A DNA stretch of 64,000 nucleotides from Mesorhizobium qingshengii (lineage in GTDB: Bacteria; Pseudomonadota; Alphaproteobacteria; Rhizobiales; Rhizobiaceae), in the NCBI RefSeq assembly GCF_027563465.1, contig NZ_JAPFQA010000010.1, positions 62,001-126,000 of the forward strand, given 5' to 3'. Both the position numbers and the translations under genes were made by a program. Below are positions 34,702 through 44,349 of this stretch, piece by piece (the stretch's first letter is position 1; the number at the start of each line of letters is the position of its first letter). A model generated the notes under the pieces. That model saw only the letters and a program-made list of their open reading frames with translations, did not search any database and was not told where the DNA came from.

Positions 34702-35558
34702 TGGCGCAGGCCGCCTCCCGCAACCGCAAGCTCGCCGCCCGCATCGCGGAGCACTCGACCGGCATCATCGCCTCGCTGCTGTTCGCGGCGCCGATCGTGT
34801 GGGCGGTGCTCTCGACCTTCAAGCCGGCAGCCGAAGCGCGCCTGCCACCGCTGCCGCCCTGGCCAACGTCAGGATTCTCGCTGGAGAATTATGCCACGCT
34901 CGACACCTTCGGCGACGGGCTCTGGGTCTCGGCGCAGAACAGCATCTACGTCTCGGTGATGACCGTGGTGCTGTCGGTCGTCGTCAGCGTGCTGGCCGGC
35001 TACGGCTTTTCGCGCTTCCGCTTCCCGTTCAAGGACCTGTTCTTCATCCTCATCCTGTCGACCATCATGATCCCGTTCCAGTCGATCCTGACGCCGATCT
35101 TCCTGGTGCTGACCAAGCTTGGCCTGCACAACACGCTGACCGGCCTGGTCGGCGTCTATGTGACGCTGCAACTGCCGTTCTCCATCTTCATGATGCGCAA
35201 CGCTTTCGACGCGGTGCCGCGCGAGATCGAGGAGGCCGCCCGCATGGACGGCGCCAGCAACGCCACCATGCTTCTCAAGGTGATGCTGCCGCTGGTCTGG
35301 CCAGGCGTCGTCACCATCGCGCTGTTTGCCTTTCTCGGCGCCTGGAACGAGTTCCTCGCCGCCCTGGTGCTGATGACCGACCAGTCCAAGTTCACGCTGC
35401 CGGTGATGATGACGGCGCTGCAGTCGGGCCGCTTCGGCGCCATCGACTGGGGCGCGGTACAGGCCGGCGTCACCGTGATGATGGTGCCGTGCCTCATCCT
35501 GTTCCTCGCTTTGCAGCGCTTCTACATCCGCGGCCTGATGGCCGGCGCCGTCAAATAG
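34701..35558 (+). CDS. Sugar ABC transporter permease (MalG/UgpE type)
   Basis: 285 residues starting MAQAASRNRKLAARIAE. Six helices with the EAA loop REIEEAARMDGASNATMLLKVMLPLV. The start overlaps the stop of the first permease. No ATP-binding gene follows; the next gene is a glycosidase. The transporter therefore needs an ATPase encoded elsewhere. Confidence 0.95.
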   Translation: MAQAASRNRKLAARIAEHSTGIIASLLFAAPIVWAVLSTFKPAAEARLPPLPPWPTSGFSLENYATLDTFGDGLWVSAQNSIYVSVMTVVLSVVVSVLAGYGFSRFRFPFKDLFFILILSTIMIPFQSILTPIFLVLTKLGLHNTLTGLVGVYVTLQLPFSIFMMRNAFDAVPREIEEAARMDGASNATMLLKVMLPLVWPGVVTIALFAFLGAWNEFLAALVLMTDQSKFTLPVMMTALQSGRFGAIDWGAVQAGVTVMMVPCLILFLALQRFYIRGLMAGAVK

Positions 35559-35580
35559 ACAGACCGAATGGAGTAAGTTC

Positions 35581-37560
35581 ATGACCGCATCGCCATCCGC
35601 AAAAACCGGAAACCCGAAGCTCGCCTTCCGCCCGCTGCCGGTGCCGCAGGTCGACGTGCACGGCTTCTGGGGCGACCGCGCCGACGCGGTCGCCGCGCGC
35701 ACCGCCGACATCCTCTACGACCGCTGCGTCGAGGCGCGCATGCTGGAGCAGATCGATCCGGACCGGCCCTCGCCCGGCATCGTCATCCCGTTCCACTCGC
35801 CCTCCCCCGACGAAGCCGACCGCCAGGGCGCGGAATTCACCGGCTCGACGGTGACCACGCAGATGTTCTGGGATTCCGATCTCGGCAAGACGATCGAGAC
35901 TGCGGCCTATTCGCTCTACCGGCGCAAGAATCCCGAACTGGAAAAGAAGATCGACGCCGTCATCGACATGTATGGCAGGCTGCAGCAGGAGGACGGCTAT
36001 CTCTCGAGCTGGTACCAGCGCATCCAGCCGGGCAAGCGCTGGACCAATCTGCGCGACTGCCATGAACTCTATTGCGCCGGCCACCTGATCGAGGGCGCGG
36101 TCGCCTATTACCAGGCGACCGGAAAACGCAAGCTGCTCGACATCATGTGCCGCTATGCCGACCACATCGCTTCGGTGCTGGGGCCGGAGCCCGGCAAGAA
36201 GAAGGGCTATTGCGGCCATGAGGAGATCGAGCTGGCGCTGGTCAAGCTGGCGCGGGTGACCGGCGAGAAGAAATACATGGAGCTGGCGAAATACTTCATC
36301 GACCAGCGCGGGCTTGAGCCGCATTATTTCGACGAGGAGGCGCGCGCCCGCGGCGCCGACCCGAAGGCCTACCATTTCAAGACCTATGAATACAGCCAGT
36401 CGCACATCCCGGTGCGCGAGCAGGACAAGGTCGTCGGCCACGCGGTGGGGGCGATGTATCTCTACTCAGGCATGGCCGACATCGCCACCGAATATGGCGA
36501 CGAGAGCCTGCGCGTGGCGCTCGACCGGCTGTGGGACGATCTCACCGCCAAGAACCTCTACATCACCGGCGGGATCGGGCCGTCGGCGCACAATGAGGGC
36601 TTCACCAGCGACTACGACCTGCCCAACGAAACCGCCTATGCCGAGACCTGTGCGGCGGTCGGGTTGGTGTTCTGGGCCAGCCGCATGCTCGGCATGGGGC
36701 CGAACGCGCGCTACGCCGACATGATGGAACGCGCGCTTTACAACGGTTCGATCTCGGGCCTGTCGCTCGACGGCTCGCTGTTCTTCTACGAAAACCCGCT
36801 GGAAAGCCGGGGCCGGCACAACAGATGGAAATGGCACCGCTGCCCCTGCTGCCCGCCCAATGTCGGGCGCATGGTCGCCTCGATCGGCAGCTATTTCTAC
36901 AGCCTGGCGGACGATGCGCTGGCGGTTCATCTCTATGGCGACTCGACCGCCCGCTTCGATATCTCAGGCGTACCCGTGAACCTGACGCAGGCAAGCCGCT
37001 ATCCCTGGGACGGCGCCGTCGAGATCACCGTCGAGCCACAGGCGCCGGTCGAGTTCACGCTGCATCTGCGCATCCCGGCGTGGAGCAGCAACGCCGCGCT
37101 CGAGGTCAATGGCGAGGCGGTCAAGCTGGCGGATGTCACCAGCGACGGCTACGCAGCGATCCGGCGCACGTGGAAAAAGGGCGACCGCGTCCGGCTCGAT
37201 CTCGAAATGCCGATCGAGCGGCTCTACGCCAACCCGAGGGTGCGCCAGGATGCCGGCCGTGTCGCGCTGTCGCGCGGTCCGCTGGTCTACTGCGTCGAGG
37301 CGACCGACAATGACAGCCAGTTGCATCGCCTGACGCTGCCGAGGACGGCAAGCGTCGAAGCGCGGGAGCGGCCGGAGCTTCTCGGCGGCGTGGTGACGCT
37401 TTCAGCCACGGCGCAAGCTGACGCCGGCGATGGCTGGCAGGGTGGGCTCTACAGGCCGGAACCGCCGGCCACCACGCAGACGCGCCTGACCGCCATCCCC
37501 TACTTCGCCTGGGCCAATCGCGAGCCCGGCGAAATGCTGGTGTGGCTGAGGGACGGATGA
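35581..37560 (+). CDS. GH127-family beta-L-arabinofuranosidase (DUF1680)
   Basis: 659 residues, the usual GH127 length, with no signal peptide. The active-centre residues are visible: PNETAYAETCAAVG gives Glu355 and Cys357, and RCPCCPPNVGRM gives Cys423 and Cys424. They match the Glu/Cys3 zinc and nucleophile set of Bifidobacterium HypBA1. The protein would release L-arabinofuranose from imported oligosaccharides in the cytoplasm. It is the last gene of the LacI-ABC operon, 22 bp after the second permease. The exact linkage specificity is inferred. Confidence 0.93.
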   Translation: MTASPSAKTGNPKLAFRPLPVPQVDVHGFWGDRADAVAARTADILYDRCVEARMLEQIDPDRPSPGIVIPFHSPSPDEADRQGAEFTGSTVTTQMFWDSDLGKTIETAAYSLYRRKNPELEKKIDAVIDMYGRLQQEDGYLSSWYQRIQPGKRWTNLRDCHELYCAGHLIEGAVAYYQATGKRKLLDIMCRYADHIASVLGPEPGKKKGYCGHEEIELALVKLARVTGEKKYMELAKYFIDQRGLEPHYFDEEARARGADPKAYHFKTYEYSQSHIPVREQDKVVGHAVGAMYLYSGMADIATEYGDESLRVALDRLWDDLTAKNLYITGGIGPSAHNEGFTSDYDLPNETAYAETCAAVGLVFWASRMLGMGPNARYADMMERALYNGSISGLSLDGSLFFYENPLESRGRHNRWKWHRCPCCPPNVGRMVASIGSYFYSLADDALAVHLYGDSTARFDISGVPVNLTQASRYPWDGAVEITVEPQAPVEFTLHLRIPAWSSNAALEVNGEAVKLADVTSDGYAAIRRTWKKGDRVRLDLEMPIERLYANPRVRQDAGRVALSRGPLVYCVEATDNDSQLHRLTLPRTASVEARERPELLGGVVTLSATAQADAGDGWQGGLYRPEPPATTQTRLTAIPYFAWANREPGEMLVWLRDG

Positions 37561-37564
37561 GGCG

Positions 37565-38293
37565 TCAGGGGCGCTCCCGTTCGATCTCCTCGGCCACCAG
37601 TTCCTGCAATTGCCACAGATTGCGGTCGCGGATGCCGCAGGCGTCGAGGTGGCGGATGGTTTCGAACAGATATTCCGCGCCCGAACCCCAATGGCCGGCA
37701 GCCCTGGCCAGGGTCGCCGCGATCGCCCGCTTGTCTAGCTTGCCGGCATAGCGTGGATTTCCGGGATCGACGACGAAGCCGAGCGCGCGGGACACGTCGC
37801 CTTCCGTCTTGACCTGCAGCCAGCGCGGCACGTTGACGGCGGGCAGGATGGTCATCTCGCGGCGCAGCAGCGCTTCGAGATTGGCCGCCACCGGTTCGGC
37901 GATCTCGAACACCATGCCCTGGCACTGGCCGCCACGGTCGAGCGCCATCATCAGGCCGGGCTGCTCGACCGTGCCCCTGAAACGCTGCACGGTGAAGCAG
38001 AACGACCGGTGCCAGCCGGTCGCCACCGCCCGAGCGCCGCCCCTCACCTCGCCGGCGGGCTTCCACAGCAGCGAGCCATAGGCGAACAGGTTCAGTGGCC
38101 CCGCAGGAGCCGTTGCCAGCACCTCGTCGCGGAAACGCGCATAATCCGCGTCGGTCATGGTGACCATGCCCGGCACCGGCCCGGCATCCTCGACCGCGCG
38201 CAACGTGCGCGCGACCAGCGCCTCGGTCAGCGCCATCGGCGCCTTGCGCGTGGTGGGTTTTCGGGCCGGCTTGCCGGACATGGCTTTGTTCAT
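37565..38293 (-). CDS. chaC: Gamma-glutamylcyclotransferase (ChaC family)
   Basis: 242 residues from ATG 38293. The ChaC fold marks are LFAYGSLLWKP (the YGSL nucleotide-like loop), GWHRSFCFTVQRFRGT and PGLMMALDRGGQCQGMVFEI, with a conserved Glu region later. Family members degrade glutathione to 5-oxoproline and Cys-Gly. A Lys/Arg-rich N-terminal extension of about 30 residues precedes the domain. Convergent with GH127. Confidence 0.93.
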   Translation of the reverse strand: MNKAMSGKPARKPTTRKAPMALTEALVARTLRAVEDAGPVPGMVTMTDADYARFRDEVLATAPAGPLNLFAYGSLLWKPAGEVRGGARAVATGWHRSFCFTVQRFRGTVEQPGLMMALDRGGQCQGMVFEIAEPVAANLEALLRREMTILPAVNVPRWLQVKTEGDVSRALGFVVDPGNPRYAGKLDKRAIAATLARAAGHWGSGAEYLFETIRHLDACGIRDRNLWQLQELVAEEIERERP

Positions 38294-38444
38294 TCTCGCG
38301 TCCTCAGCCTTGCCGTCATCTTGCTGAAAGCAGTTCAAATCTCAAGGGTCAGGGTCGTCCAGACATGGAATCAGAATCTGAGCAGCCACGCTCAACAGCT
38401 TGGCCGGATTCAACAAATGCTCGCAACGGCCGGCTGGTCGCCAC

Positions 38445-39353
38445 TCAAGATACCAGCGGCATCGGCGCCTGAAGCCCTTCGAACAGCGCGTCGCGGAACA
38501 GCGCGATCGGGCGGCTGAGCCGGCCAGCGGGCGGGCGGTGCAGCAGCCAGGCGCGCACCTGCGGCTTGAAGTCCGGGCAGTCGATGACCTCGACGGCATC
38601 GCGCCAGCGGCTGTCGGCGAAGGCGCCGGGCGTGACGATGCCGATGCCGTGGCCGCGCGCCACCAGCGACATTCTGAGATCGACGCTGAGCGCTTCCACC
38701 CCGACCTGGAACGGCAGCCGCGCGGCCTCGAAACTCTGCCGGATGAAGGCGCGAAAGCCGCAGCCGTTTTCGTTCATCACCCAGGGGAAGCGCGACAGCG
38801 AGGCAAGGTCGGCGGGCCTGGGCACGCCAAGGCCGGGGGACGCGACCAGCAGCACCGACTGCAGGCCGAGATCGTCGCGCACGAGTTCGTCCGGCGGAGT
38901 GACGCCCTCGGCAAGGCACACCGCCACCGCGTCAAGCTCGCTGCGCGCCACCTGCTCCACCAGCCTTGGCGACCAGCCGGAAGAGATGCGCAGCGTCAGT
39001 TGCGGAAACGCGGCGCGCAAAGTGTCGAGCGGCAGCGCCAGCGCGGCATCCGAGAGATAGGGCATGATGCCAAGCCGGAACTCGCCCTTGACCTCGCCTT
39101 GCGGCGACACGCCGGCCTTCAAATCCTCGAGCGAGCGCAGCACGCGCCGTCCATGCTCATAGGCCTCGCGCCCGGATGCGGTCGGCTTCAGCGGCTTCGA
39201 CTGGCGGTCGAGCAGCGCCGTCGCCAGCCCGTCCTCGAGGTTCTGGATGCGGCGCGTCACGCCCGGCTGGGTGAGGTTGAGCCTGGCCGAGGCGCCGACG
39301 ATCGAGCCGGTCTCCACCACGGCGATGAAGGCTTCGAGGTCATGGATATTCAT
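38445..39353 (-). CDS. LysR-family regulator divergent from an MFS transporter
   Basis: 302 residues. MNIHDLEAFIAVVETGSIVGASARLNLTQPGVTRRIQNLEDGL is the helix-turn-helix; the effector domain follows. The 98-bp gap to the MFS gene holds an imperfect inverted repeat (GCATAATCAT near 39370 and ATGATAATGC near 39405), a likely binding region. It probably controls the exporter. Confidence 0.94.
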   Translation of the reverse strand: MNIHDLEAFIAVVETGSIVGASARLNLTQPGVTRRIQNLEDGLATALLDRQSKPLKPTASGREAYEHGRRVLRSLEDLKAGVSPQGEVKGEFRLGIMPYLSDAALALPLDTLRAAFPQLTLRISSGWSPRLVEQVARSELDAVAVCLAEGVTPPDELVRDDLGLQSVLLVASPGLGVPRPADLASLSRFPWVMNENGCGFRAFIRQSFEAARLPFQVGVEALSVDLRMSLVARGHGIGIVTPGAFADSRWRDAVEVIDCPDFKPQVRAWLLHRPPAGRLSRPIALFRDALFEGLQAPMPLVS

Positions 39354-39451
39354 GCGTATCTCGCATAATCATCATCGAATTGATTGAATTGTAGCATGAT
39401 AATGCTTTGGCATAAAGTCCTCGCTCGATATGCAATTTCAGTGAGGACTCC

Positions 39452-40669
39452 ATGCTCGACACCAATGACGGCCAACTGGCCGCGCCGGCCGCGACCATCA
39501 GCGGCTCGCAGACGCTGCTGTTTGCCACCGCCGTCGGCGTCATCGTCACCAATCTGTTCGCCCCGCAGACGCTGGTCGGGCTGATCGGGCCATCGCTCGG
39601 CGCCAACGCCGCGAGCGTCGGCCTCGTCGCCATGGCCACTTTGCTCGGCTATGCCGCAGGCCTGTTCTTCCTGGTGCCGCTCGCCGACCTTGTCGAGAAC
39701 CGCGCCCTGATCCTGCGCATGCTGGTCGCGGCGGCCGTTGCGGCGGGCAGCGCCGCACTGGCGCCCACCGCCGCCGCGCTGCTGATCGTCCTGTTCATCC
39801 TCGGCGCGGCCTGCTCGGCGATCCAGATCCTGGTGCCGATCGCCGCCTCGATGGCGCCGCCCGGACAGGATGGCCGCGTCATCGGCGATGTGATGAGCGG
39901 GCTGATGGTCGGCATCCTGCTGGCGCGCCCGCTGGCCAGCCTTATCGCCGATGCCTGGGGATGGCGCGCCTTTTACGGCCTCAGCGCCGCCGCCCTCATC
40001 CTGCTCGCCTGCGTGCTCGCCTTCACCCTGCCGCGACGGCGCCCGGCGGCGAGATCGTCCTATGGCGCGCTCATCGCCTCGCTGTTCGACCTGCTGCGCG
40101 ACGAGCCGGTGCTGCGGCGCCGCGCGCTGACGGCGGCGCTGGTGATGGCGGCCTTCAGCCTGTTCTGGACGGCGGTGGCGCTGCGCCTGGCGCAACAGCC
40201 TTTCGACCTCGGCCAGCGCGGCATCGCGCTGTTCGCGCTGGTCGGCGCCGGCGGCGCGGTGGTGACGCCGCTGTTCGGCCGCGCCGGCGACCGTGGCTGG
40301 ACGCGCTCGGCCACCATCGCCTGCCATCTCATGCTGATCGGCGCGATGGCCCTCGCGGCCTGGGCGGGGTCAGCCGAACCCACAGCCGGATGGTGGCCGC
40401 TGGCGCTGATGGGCGTCAGCGCCGTGCTGCTCGACATCGGCGTCACCGGCGACCAGACGCTCGGCCGCCGCGCCATCAACCTGCTGCAGCCGAAGGCGCG
40501 CGGCCGCCTCAATGGCCTGTTCGTCGGCATCTTCTTCATCGGTGGCGCCACTGGCTCGATGCTGGCGGGGATCGCATGGACTTTGGGCGGCTGGCCCGAT
40601 GTCTGTGCCATCGGTGCCGCCTTTGGCCTCATCGCGCTTGTGGTCGACTGGATCGGCGGGCCGGAGTGA
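39452..40669 (+). CDS. MFS exporter (drug/metabolite type)
   Basis: 405 residues with twelve helices. AGLFFLVPLADLVENRALILRM is the TM2-TM3 loop with the acidic and basic residues typical of MFS, and the central loop has PRRRPAARSSYG. The QTLGRRAINLLQPKARGRLNG segment late in the protein is typical of this CmlA/YdhP-like bacterial group. It is controlled, presumably, by the divergent LysR protein. The substrate is unknown. Confidence 0.92.
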   Translation: MLDTNDGQLAAPAATISGSQTLLFATAVGVIVTNLFAPQTLVGLIGPSLGANAASVGLVAMATLLGYAAGLFFLVPLADLVENRALILRMLVAAAVAAGSAALAPTAAALLIVLFILGAACSAIQILVPIAASMAPPGQDGRVIGDVMSGLMVGILLARPLASLIADAWGWRAFYGLSAAALILLACVLAFTLPRRRPAARSSYGALIASLFDLLRDEPVLRRRALTAALVMAAFSLFWTAVALRLAQQPFDLGQRGIALFALVGAGGAVVTPLFGRAGDRGWTRSATIACHLMLIGAMALAAWAGSAEPTAGWWPLALMGVSAVLLDIGVTGDQTLGRRAINLLQPKARGRLNGLFVGIFFIGGATGSMLAGIAWTLGGWPDVCAIGAAFGLIALVVDWIGGPE

Positions 40670-40740
40670 ACAGGCCGTCTCGACCCGCGCCAGGGAACTA
40701 TGTTGCCGGCAAACTGTTCTAGTCTTTGCCGGAGGATGCC

Positions 40741-41433
40741 ATGAACGATGCGTCGGCAAAGCCCGCGGGCCCCGTCCTGTCATCGGCGGAGCGCGTGAAC
40801 ACGCTGTCGCATTTTCACCGCGCCGAGATCGCACGCATGGCGGGATGGCGCGATCGGCTTGACAGGACGACGAACTGGGCGATCACCGTGGTGGCGGCGA
40901 TGCTTTCGGTGTCGCTGTCCACGGCCAGCGCGCATCATGGCGTGCTGTTGTTCGCCATGCTGCTGATCCTGCTGCTGCTGTGGATCGAGGCGCGCCGCTA
41001 TCGCTTCTTCGACTTCTACCGGGCCCGCGTGCGCCAGTTCGAGCGTCATTATTTCGCGCAGATCTTCTCCCCGCAGCCCGACTTCGCCTCGGACTGGCTG
41101 CTCATCGTCGGCGAAGGCCTGCGCGCGCCGAAGTTTCTGCTGTCGCAACGTGCCGCTTTGGCGCGCCGCCTGCGCCGCAACTACATCTACCTCTTCCTGA
41201 TCCTGCTGCTGGCCTGGGGTCTGAAGATTTCGACACCCAGCCTTCAAGCCGCCGGTGTCGGAACCGGGTTCGCCGGCTCGCTTCGCGAGGCCGTCGACAG
41301 CGCCGCCCTTGGCCCCATTCCCGGTGTGGCGATCATTGTCATCGTGGCGGCATTCTATGCTAGCCTGCTCGCCATCGTGTTTTTCGCGGCGCGCGATGAC
41401 GGCGAGCTGTCCTTCGGCGACGTCCATGTCTGA
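40741..41433 (+). CDS. DUF2270-family membrane protein
   Basis: 230 residues from ATG 40741 with GGAGG-like sequence just upstream. SHFHRAEIARMAGWRDRLDRTTNWAI is followed by two close helices, then LWIEARRYRFFDFYRARVRQFERHYFAQIF, then further helices. This is the DUF2270 pattern. Function unknown. It precedes the antiporter gene by 83 bp on the same strand. Confidence 0.88.
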   Translation: MNDASAKPAGPVLSSAERVNTLSHFHRAEIARMAGWRDRLDRTTNWAITVVAAMLSVSLSTASAHHGVLLFAMLLILLLLWIEARRYRFFDFYRARVRQFERHYFAQIFSPQPDFASDWLLIVGEGLRAPKFLLSQRAALARRLRRNYIYLFLILLLAWGLKISTPSLQAAGVGTGFAGSLREAVDSAALGPIPGVAIIVIVAAFYASLLAIVFFAARDDGELSFGDVHV

Positions 41434-41516
41434 GACCGGCGCCTGACGACGGTTGCAACGCAAACGATGGCCGGCGCGTTGTGACGGTCACTCCGCCGCG
41501 GTGTTTGAGGGAACCC

Positions 41517-43847
41517 ATGAACCGTCGACCGGCAACGACGCCACGCATTGTTGCGGCCGCTGTTCTGCTGGCCGTTCTCGCCCTGGCGCCGGCAGGCCAT
41601 GTCTTTGCCGCGCAACCGGCCGGCCACGCCTCGGGCATGGGCGGCTCGGCGGAGGGACTGTTCGTCGCCGAGATCGTGCTTCTGCTGCTGGTCGGCCGCG
41701 GCATTGGCGAGATCTTCCAGCGTCATGGCCAGCCCGCGATCATGGGCCAGCTCATCGGCGGCATACTGCTCGGGCCGTCGCTGTTCGGCTGGCTGTGGCC
41801 TGACGCGCAGCACCTGATCTTCTCGACCGACCCGGCGCAGAAAAGCATGATCGACGCCGTCTCGCAGCTCGGCATTCTGCTGCTCCTGCTGCTGACCGGC
41901 ATGGAGACGGATCTGCGCCTCGTGCGCCGGGTGGGGGCCGCCTGTTTCTCGATCTCGATCGCCGGCATCATCGTGCCCTTTGCCTGCGGCTTCGCGCTGG
42001 CGCAATTCCTGCCCGCCTCGCTGCTGCCCGCACCGACGCAGCGTATCGTCGCCGGACTTTTCCTCGGCACGGCGCTATCGATCTCCTCGGTCAAGATCGT
42101 CGCCATGGTCGTGCGCGAGATGAACTTCATGCGCCGCAATCTCGGCCAGGTCATCATCTCCTCGGCGATCATCGAGGACACGATCGGCTGGCTGATCATC
42201 GCCATCACCTTCGGCATCGCCACCAATGGCAGCCTGCAGGTGCTGCCGCTGATCACCACCGTGGCCGAGGTGGCGCTGTTCATGGTGTTCTCCTTCACCC
42301 TCGGGCGCCGCCTGGTGTTCACGCTGATCCGCTGGAGCAATGATTCCTTCCGCAGCGAATACGCCGTCATCACCGTCATCCTCATCATCATGGGCGTGAT
42401 GGCGCTGATCACCAATCTGATCGGCGTCCACACCGTGCTCGGCGCCTTCGTCGCCGGCATCCTGGTCGGTGAATCGCCGATCCTGTCCGACCACATCGAG
42501 GGTCAGCTGCGCGGCGTCATCACCGCTCTGTTCATGCCGATCTTCTTCGGCATGGCCGGCCTTTCCGCCGACCTCACCGTGCTCACCGATCCGACGCTGG
42601 CGCTGCTGACGCTGGCGCTGGTGGCCATCGCCAGCATCGGCAAGTTCGGCGGCGCCTTCATCGGCGGCAAGCTGGCCGGCATGTCGCTGAAGGAGGCCAC
42701 CGCCGTCGGCAGCGCCATGAACGCGCGCGGCTCGACCGAGGTCATCGTCGCCAGCATAGGCCTGTCGATGAACATCCTCTCGCACAATCTGTTCACCATG
42801 ATCGTCACCATGGCCGTCATCACCACGCTCGCCATGCCGCCAATGCTGCGCTGGGCGCTCGGCCGGCTGCCGGTCGGACACGCGGAGAAGCAGCGCGTCG
42901 AGCGCGAGCTGCTCGACGAGCGCGGCTTCGTCTCGAAGCTGGAGCGGCTCCTGCTGCTTGTCGACGACAGCCCGGCCGGCAAGTTCACCGCCTATCTGGC
43001 GGGGCTGGTCGGCGGCGGCAGCGGCATGCCGACCACGCTTCTCCACCTCAAGGATGGCAGGATCGCCGGCCCGGCCGGCGACAAGGGCGGCCCGGAGCGG
43101 GCGCGCAACGAGGTCAGGAAGGGTGCCGCGAGAAGCGCCAGGGCCGTCAGCAAGGCCGAGGACACATCGGTGGAGAAGGTGCATCTGACCACCCGCACGG
43201 AGTCCGAAGCCACCGCTGAGACAATCGCCGAGGAAGCCCGCAAGGGCTACGGCCTGTTGCTGGTCGGGCTGGAGACCATGGTGACGGCCAAGGGATCCTT
43301 CACCGGCGCGCTGCACGCCATCACCGGCGGCTTCGACGGTCCGCTATGCCTCGTGCTGAACGGCGCCAGGTCCGCGGCCAGGATGCCTGTTCTGAAAGCC
43401 GGCACCACCATGCTGGTCCCCGTCAACGGCACGGAAGTCTCGCGCCGCGCCGCCGATTTCGCCCTGGCGCTGGCACGGCCGCACCGGGCGCGGGTCAAGG
43501 TTCTCTATGTGTCGCAGGCGGCACGGCAAGGCGCCACCTCCGTCTCCCACCGGCGCGAGGAGGCCATGCTGAAGGATATCGCCGATCTGGCCGCTCGCTA
43601 TGGCGTGCAGGTCGACACCGCGCTGCGCACCCGTGCCACGCCCGACAGGGCGATCGCCAGGGAGGTCGCCAAGGGGGCCGCGATGGTGGTGATGGGCGTC
43701 ACGCAAAGACCGGGCGAAGAACTGTTCTTCGGCGATACCGCCACGGCGGTGCTTGCCGCCGTCGCCTGCCCCGTCGTGCTTCTGGCCAGCGAACGCATCC
43801 GCCCCACGGAAGCCAGGGCGGAGGTGGGTGGCGGACCGGAAGCGTAG
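41517..43847 (+). CDS. CPA2-family cation:proton antiporter with two C-terminal USP-like domains
   Basis: 776 residues from ATG 41517. A signal-like hydrophobic start is followed by about twelve helices of the Na+/H+ exchanger family (LLLVGRGIGEIFQRHGQPAIMGQLIGGILLGPSLFGWL; ISSAIIEDTIGWLII; SAMNARGSTEVIVASIGL). The cytoplasmic C-terminus from about residue 470 has two UspA-like halves, the second with TTMLVPVNGTEVSRRAADFAL and AAVACPVVLLAS. KefB-like proteins usually have TrkA-N instead, so regulation probably differs. Ion specificity is unknown. Confidence 0.93.
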   Translation: MNRRPATTPRIVAAAVLLAVLALAPAGHVFAAQPAGHASGMGGSAEGLFVAEIVLLLLVGRGIGEIFQRHGQPAIMGQLIGGILLGPSLFGWLWPDAQHLIFSTDPAQKSMIDAVSQLGILLLLLLTGMETDLRLVRRVGAACFSISIAGIIVPFACGFALAQFLPASLLPAPTQRIVAGLFLGTALSISSVKIVAMVVREMNFMRRNLGQVIISSAIIEDTIGWLIIAITFGIATNGSLQVLPLITTVAEVALFMVFSFTLGRRLVFTLIRWSNDSFRSEYAVITVILIIMGVMALITNLIGVHTVLGAFVAGILVGESPILSDHIEGQLRGVITALFMPIFFGMAGLSADLTVLTDPTLALLTLALVAIASIGKFGGAFIGGKLAGMSLKEATAVGSAMNARGSTEVIVASIGLSMNILSHNLFTMIVTMAVITTLAMPPMLRWALGRLPVGHAEKQRVERELLDERGFVSKLERLLLLVDDSPAGKFTAYLAGLVGGGSGMPTTLLHLKDGRIAGPAGDKGGPERARNEVRKGAARSARAVSKAEDTSVEKVHLTTRTESEATAETIAEEARKGYGLLLVGLETMVTAKGSFTGALHAITGGFDGPLCLVLNGARSAARMPVLKAGTTMLVPVNGTEVSRRAADFALALARPHRARVKVLYVSQAARQGATSVSHRREEAMLKDIADLAARYGVQVDTALRTRATPDRAIAREVAKGAAMVVMGVTQRPGEELFFGDTATAVLAAVACPVVLLASERIRPTEARAEVGGGPEA

Positions 43848-43881
43848 GCGTGCGGCTTGAACGAGCGGCCGCGCCGGCGCG

Positions 43882-44025
43882 CTACAGGCCGAAGAACTGC
43901 CGGCCGATCACGTAGCCCAGCGCCACCACGACCAGCGGAAACAGCGCCGGCGCGGCCTTGCTGAAGAAGGAACCTCTCGTGTCCTTTGGCGGTACATAGC
44001 GTGCATTGCCGAGATTCTTGGTCAT
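43882..44025 (-). CDS. Small single-helix membrane protein (47 aa)
   Basis: A 47-codon frame from ATG 44025 to TAG 43882 encodes MTKNLGNARYVPPKDTRG, then a hydrophobic helix ALFPLVVVALGYVIG, then RQFFGL. A G-rich stretch (GGGGGG) lies before the ATG. The clean topology supports a real gene. No family is known to me. Confidence 0.55.
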   Translation of the reverse strand: MTKNLGNARYVPPKDTRGSFFSKAAPALFPLVVVALGYVIGRQFFGL

Positions 44026-44075
44026 TGCGACCCCCCGCATGATGACTCATTAGTAGCTGCTTAATGACAGCATGT

Positions 44076-44123
44076 CCGGATTAACGGCTTGCAAAGAAAC
44101 CGGATTAACGGCTGGCAAAGAAA
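44076..44123. repeat. Tandem 24-bp direct repeat
   Basis: CCGGATTAACGGCTTGCAAA plus GAAA is repeated head to tail with one substitution (T to G at position 15 of the unit) in the region between the small membrane-protein gene and the HWE kinase. It could be a pair of regulator sites or a slippage product. Confidence 0.6.
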
Positions 44124-44190
44124 ATAGATCGAATAGCGGACCATTGCGTGGCCAGGCCTCTGGCGTCCGAAGGAAAATGCCCATGCCTCG

Positions 44191-44216
44191 GGAACCGATC
44201 GCCCTGTCCCGGGGTT
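44191..44216 (+). promoter_or_regulatory. Possible EcfG-type (general stress response) promoter before the HWE kinase
   Basis: GGAAC at 44191-44195 and GGTT at 44213-44216 are separated by 17 bp, close to the GGAAC-N16/17-cGTT consensus of alphaproteobacterial EcfG sigma factors. HWE kinases often act in that pathway. The -10 has G instead of C, so this is a weak match. Confidence 0.3.
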
Positions 44217-44349
44217 TTGGCCCTCGGGGCATGCATGTGATCACGACCTCATCGAATGCGGGAAAGCCCGGCAGCACGCGATCGTGGCGCGAAGCTTCAT
44301 GGGCTGTGACGGCTGATGGTGGACTGGTGAGCGGCGCCCGGCCTGACAC

